This document shows positions 8,549-11,419 of a DNA stretch of 11,419 nt, one piece after another. Made by a program: the position numbers and the translations under genes. The notes below the pieces were generated by a model. That model did no database searches and was not told the DNA's origin. It was given only the letters and a program-made list of their open reading frames with translations. How positions within the stretch are numbered: the stretch's first letter is position 1; the number at the start of each line of letters is the position of its first letter. This DNA is from Ophiosphaerella korrae (taxonomy: Eukaryota; Ascomycota; Dothideomycetes; Pleosporales; Phaeosphaeriaceae): the NCBI GenBank assembly GCA_028456385.1, contig JALNQF010000903.1, positions 1-11,419 on the forward strand. The letters run 5' to 3'.

Positions 8549-9698
8549 TCTATATAAAGTAACTTAAGCTTAGTAGCTTTTAAACTCTAGAGTAAATACT
8601 TAAACCTAAAGGAGTTTAGTATATAGGTACTAATATTAATTATAGAAATTAATATAGCAAAGTATCTAAAAGCTCCTAGGAATTGTAATTAACTAGAGAA
8701 GCGAGCGCCTTAGAGTAGCTAATAGATAAGAGTTTAAATTAAACTACTACTTATTAAACTACTTCTCCTTAAGTAGCTATAGCTTCTATAGCTCTAAATA
8801 AAGTAAATACTATCTTTTATTAAGTAGCTATATCTTATATAGCTCTAAATAATATAGTTAGAGCTTATTAGTAGTATATACGCTAGTAATAGCTAGCGCT
8901 AACGTAATTAAGCTAAAGACTCTAAAACAATAAGCTAGATAATAGCGCTAGAAGCTTAAGCGCTTACTTATTATTATATAAACTAGAGTAGAGTAAATAG
9001 AGTAGTATACTAGATAAGCTACTCTTATAAGTACTAATAGACTATAACCTAAATATAGAGCTCGCTGTAGTAAACGCTATAATTGTAGTAGCTACTTAGC
9101 TTAAGCTATAGCTTTAGCTATAGCTATAAGCTTATCTATATTAAGATAAGCTACTACTACTACTATAGAATTAGAAGTACCTATATATACACTTATATAG
9201 GTAGCTCTTTAAACAAGTAGCTTAGAAAGAGATTAATACGCTACTAGTAGCTAGCACCTAGGAGGAGATAGAGCGCTTATAATTAAGCAATTAGCTACTA
9301 CCTCTAAAGTAGGTTTTTATATACAAACTTAACTAAGATAGCTACTTTCTTAAGTATAAAGCTTAGATTATAGTACGTAGAGACTTCTAAATAATTAATT
9401 TAATATAATTAACTTATACTACTACGTTAGTAGCGCGCTCGTTTTAAACTGCAATAGTAATTATAGCTAAGTTTAACCTAGAAGTAGCTTAGTATAATGT
9501 TATTAGAGCTTTCCTCTATATATATAGAGATTATTAACTAGTAGTTATCTATAAGCTCTTAGATAGGTTTAAAGTAGCTAGTAAGTGCGTTAAGCTTAAT
9601 TAAGTACTATATAGCCTTAAAGACTTACTACTCTTCTAGTATAAAGAGCTCTTAAGAACACTTAAATAAGCTAGTCTTATAGTCTTAAAAGAAACCCG
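8549..9698 (+). pseudogene. copia polyprotein, linker and first part of RT
   Basis: Frame 1 continues from the left part. Positions 8549 to about 9190 are a poorly conserved, low-complexity linker rich in Ala, Ser, Thr and stops, including a 51-bp in-frame repeat. RT proper starts near 9205. K-E-I-N-T-L-L and E-E-I-E-R-L lead to P-L-K-stop-V-F-x-Y-K-L at about 9301-9330, where TAG at 9310 replaces the Trp of the K-W-V-F motif. F-L-K-Y-K-A and V-x-R-x-D-F follow. The catalytic Asp of the Y-D-V-x-x-A-F-L motif is Asn (AAT at 9496). The V-L-Y-S-L-K-D and stop-Y-K-E-L-L blocks follow. The frame ends at an indel near 9691-9701, after which RT resumes in frame 3. Confidence 0.82.
8769..8853 (+). 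repeat. 51-bp period duplication in the copia linker
   Basis: The 34 bases at 8769-8802 recur at 8820-8853 with about four differences, including transversions. The period of 51 keeps frame 1, so the linker protein carried a 17-residue repeat (V-A-I-x-x-I-A-L-N-x). Transversions mean the duplication is older than the RIP changes. Confidence 0.6.
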
Positions 9699-10754
9699 TG
9701 CTTATTCTATAATAAGGAGCGTAAAATACTCCTTTTCTTCTACGTTAATAATATATTAGTAATATATTATATAATCTACTAATTAGAAGCTTACTAAATT
9801 ATTAAGAGAATTAAACAAGCGTATAATATAGAAGATAAAGGCTTAGTAAACTAGTTCCTAGGCGTATAAGTAATATAGAGTTAGCTAGATAGAACTATTA
9901 CACTTATCTACAATAAGTATATTAATAAGATAGTAAAAAAGTTCGATCTTATAAGCTTTATAAGCTTTCTAGCAACTCTATTACTAGTAGAGAAGCTATA
10001 GCTAAGTAAAAGAGAGGCTTTAAAGTATAAAATCAAGGACTACTAAGAGTAAGTAAGATCTATCTTGTATATAGTAATAATAGTGCAACTAGACGTTATA
10101 TTTATAACTACTAAGCTCTCTTAATATCTTATAAATCTAAGCTAAAAGTATCTTAAAGTAGTAAACTAAGTTATTATTTACCTATATAGAACTTAGCACC
10201 TATTAGTCTAGTATAGTAAGTAGTAAGATAGCTAGTAGTAAGATAGTAAGTAGTAAGATAGTAAGTAGCGAGGCACTAAGCTACTTATATATAAAGACGC
10301 GTTATTTACTAATAATCTAGTAACGCGCTACTTATCTTATAGCTATATTATAATACTCTTTAGTAGAGTAGTGATATAGAAGGTAGTGTAATAAGCTATA
10401 GTAACTACCTCTACTACTAAAGCTAAGCTACTTACGCTTAAGTATATAAGTAAAGAAGTAATAGTACTAAAAAGGCTCTTTTAAGAGCTTATATTAGACC
10501 TAGGAGCTACTTAGATAATTTTCTATAATAATTAGTAAATAATTAGACTTATTATAGGTAAAAATAAGAGAGTAATAATACGCTTACGTTACGTAGATAT
10601 ATAGAATATATAGCTAAGATAAGAGTACGCTAGAGGCTTATTTTAAGTTTCTTATATACTAACGAGCGAGATACTAGTAGATAGCCTAACTAAGTACTTC
10701 CTAGAGTAGTAGTTTAAGAGATTTAAAGCTTACCTTAACCTTAAAGATATATAA
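9699..10754 (+). pseudogene. copia polyprotein, RT end and RNase H
   Basis: Frame 3. C-L-F-Y-N-K leads into L-L-F-F-Y-V-N-N-I-L-V at about 9729-9761. The YVDD box (9741-9752) has both Asp codons changed to AAT. After the F-L-G-V block and a Y-x-x-x-V-x-S-x-L-Y-type region, RNase H has Asp GAC at 10296, S-T-T-K-A-K at 10410-10427 (both Glu of S-T-x-E-A-E changed to Lys) and Asp GAT at 10680 in V-D-S-L-T-K. The end reads F-K-A-Y-L-N-L-K-D-I then TAA at 10752, a usual length and ending for fungal copia, so this stop is probably original. A 15-bp tandem repeat lies between RT and RNase H. Confidence 0.88.
10215..10269 (+). repeat. 15-bp in-frame tandem repeat, about 3.7 copies
   Basis: Units AGTAAGTAGTAAGAT at 10215, 10230 (one variant, AGC for AGT plus a second change), 10245 and a partial unit at 10260. 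The period keeps the copia frame and would have added D-S-K-Q-Q-type repeats between the RT and RNase H domains. Confidence 0.8.
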
Positions 10755-11356
10755 GCTAAGCTTAAGTTATAAGAATTATAAAAGTAGAGTATAGAGCTAT
10801 AAAGAAGTTTTTAAATTAAAGCGCTAAAGTGTAGAGCTAAAGCTTAGAGCTAAGCTTAAAATAGGGTATCTATTTAAAATATAAAATTAATAAACTTATT
10901 AAGAAGCGCTCTTACGCGTAGATAACGCGCAAAAGCCTCTTTAGCTTAAGCGTCTCTAGCTAGTAAAGTAGTAATAGCCTTTATTATAAAGGTAGCGTTA
11001 GTAAGTATAGTAAGTAATCTTAGGGCTATAATATAAGTTAGTTAACTAATATTAGATAAAGAGCTAGAGTAGCTCTTAAAGTAGTAAATTAAAGAGCTAG
11101 AGTAAAATTTTTAAATTAACTTATATAGGAACGTAGCTATAGCTACTAGTAGTATAGCGTATATAACGCTAAACCTTCTCTCTAAAGGAGTTATAGTAGC
11201 TCCTATTAGAGTAGCCTACTAACGCGCTATAAGTATAGTAGAGGTAGGGCTCCTTATAGAGAGTACCTACAACCTCCTTAAGAGAGGAGGTATAAGAGAG
11301 TAGGGGCGAGAGCGTCTATAGTACTAGAGTCTTTTTAGTGCGCTTTTTCTTCTTCT
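10755..11356 (+). other. copia 3' region, LTR expected but not delimited
   Basis: No coding text can be assigned after the copia stop. A purine-rich AAAATAGGG at 10858-10866 followed by TATC could be a polypurine tract and an LTR start (TG changed to TA), but no second LTR copy is in the window to confirm it. A small inverted repeat, ACCTCCT at 11272-11278 and AGGAGGT at 11285-11291, lies near the end. CpA and TpG are as rare here as in the left copia flank, so the region has been through the same RIP. Confidence 0.4.
10858..10866 (+). promoter_or_regulatory. candidate copia polypurine tract
   Basis: AAAATAGGG lies about 100 bp past the copia stop and directly before TATCTATT, which could be an LTR start TGTC or TGTT altered by RIP. 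One T interrupts the purine run. It is placed only by position and composition. Confidence 0.25.

Positions 11357-11419
<63 letters not shown>
11357..11419 (+). repeat. (TAG)21 microsatellite, cut by window edge
   Basis: Sixty-three bases of uninterrupted TAG run to the last base of the window, preceded by a pyrimidine run (CTTTTTCTTCTTCT). If ancestral, the array may have been (CAG)n or (TGG)n converted by RIP, or it may be a plain TAG repeat. Its right end is unknown. Confidence 0.95.

Larger units (their letters stand above)
1..10754 (+). mobile_element. Ty1/copia retrotransposon remnant, interrupted by a nested gypsy element
   Basis: The two outer segments, 1-1510 and 8549-10754, read as one copia polyprotein in the order typical of the superfamily: probable protease end, HHCC finger, integrase, linker, reverse transcriptase, RNase H. 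Integrase lying before RT separates copia from gypsy. Frame 1 is used on both sides of the nested element, and removing that element plus one target-site copy joins them without a frame break. The element is dead: there are dozens of TAA/TAG codons and several catalytic acids are lost. The 5' LTR, gag and most of the protease lie outside the window. The 3' LTR should lie after 10754 but is not delimited. Confidence 0.88.

Noticed and set aside
11100..11419. Minus-strand frame with few stops running in from the (TAG)n edge
   Set aside because: The Leu-rich start comes from the microsatellite and the rest shows no family pattern. A plus-strand frame is about as open.
1..11419. CRISPR array, tRNA or rRNA genes, bacterial operons
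   Set aside because: The only tandem repeats are LTR hairpin units, short in-frame repeats and a microsatellite. No cloverleaf or rRNA block was seen, and the AT-rich stop-filled sequence is fungal RIP DNA.

Overview
This window looks like repeat-rich chromosomal DNA from a filamentous ascomycete with strong repeat-induced point mutation (RIP). CpA and TpG are almost absent while CpG, ApC and GpT survive. In-frame stops are nearly all TAA or TAG, and ancestral Cys, His, Gln, Trp, Gly and Asp codons have become their C-to-T or G-to-A products. No intact gene was found. Everything identifiable belongs to two dead LTR retrotransposons, one nested inside the other.

Layout. (1) 1-1510: the left part of a Ty1/copia polyprotein in frame 1. 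It runs from a probable protease end through an HHCC zinc finger, the integrase core and the integrase C-terminal region into a linker. (2) 1511-8543: a structurally complete 7,033-bp Ty3/gypsy chromovirus inserted into that linker. It has 430-bp LTRs at 1511-1940 and 8114-8543, gag with two CCHC knuckles, pol (protease, RT, RNase H, integrase, chromodomain), a polypurine tract at 8100-8113, and TAGAA target-site duplications at 1506-1510 and 8544-8548. Between pol and the 3' LTR lies a possible additional antisense gene (8073 down to 7411). (3) 8549-10754: the copia element resumes in the same frame. It holds the rest of the linker, RT and RNase H, and a credible natural stop at 10752-10754. 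(4) 10755-11419: copia 3' sequence, probably including an LTR whose limits cannot be fixed, ending in a perfect (TAG)21 run cut by the window edge.

History. The copia element came first. The gypsy element inserted into its integrase-RT linker, adding 7,038 bp (a multiple of three), so the outer frame is unchanged across it. Both were then mutated by RIP. The two gypsy LTRs differ at about 30 sites, all transitions, with no indels. The copia flank has lost nearly every CpA and TpG, while the gypsy interior keeps several times more, which fits its later arrival. The long frames are almost free of indels yet full of stops, as expected for RIP rather than slow neutral decay. I see no tRNA, rRNA, CRISPR or host gene.
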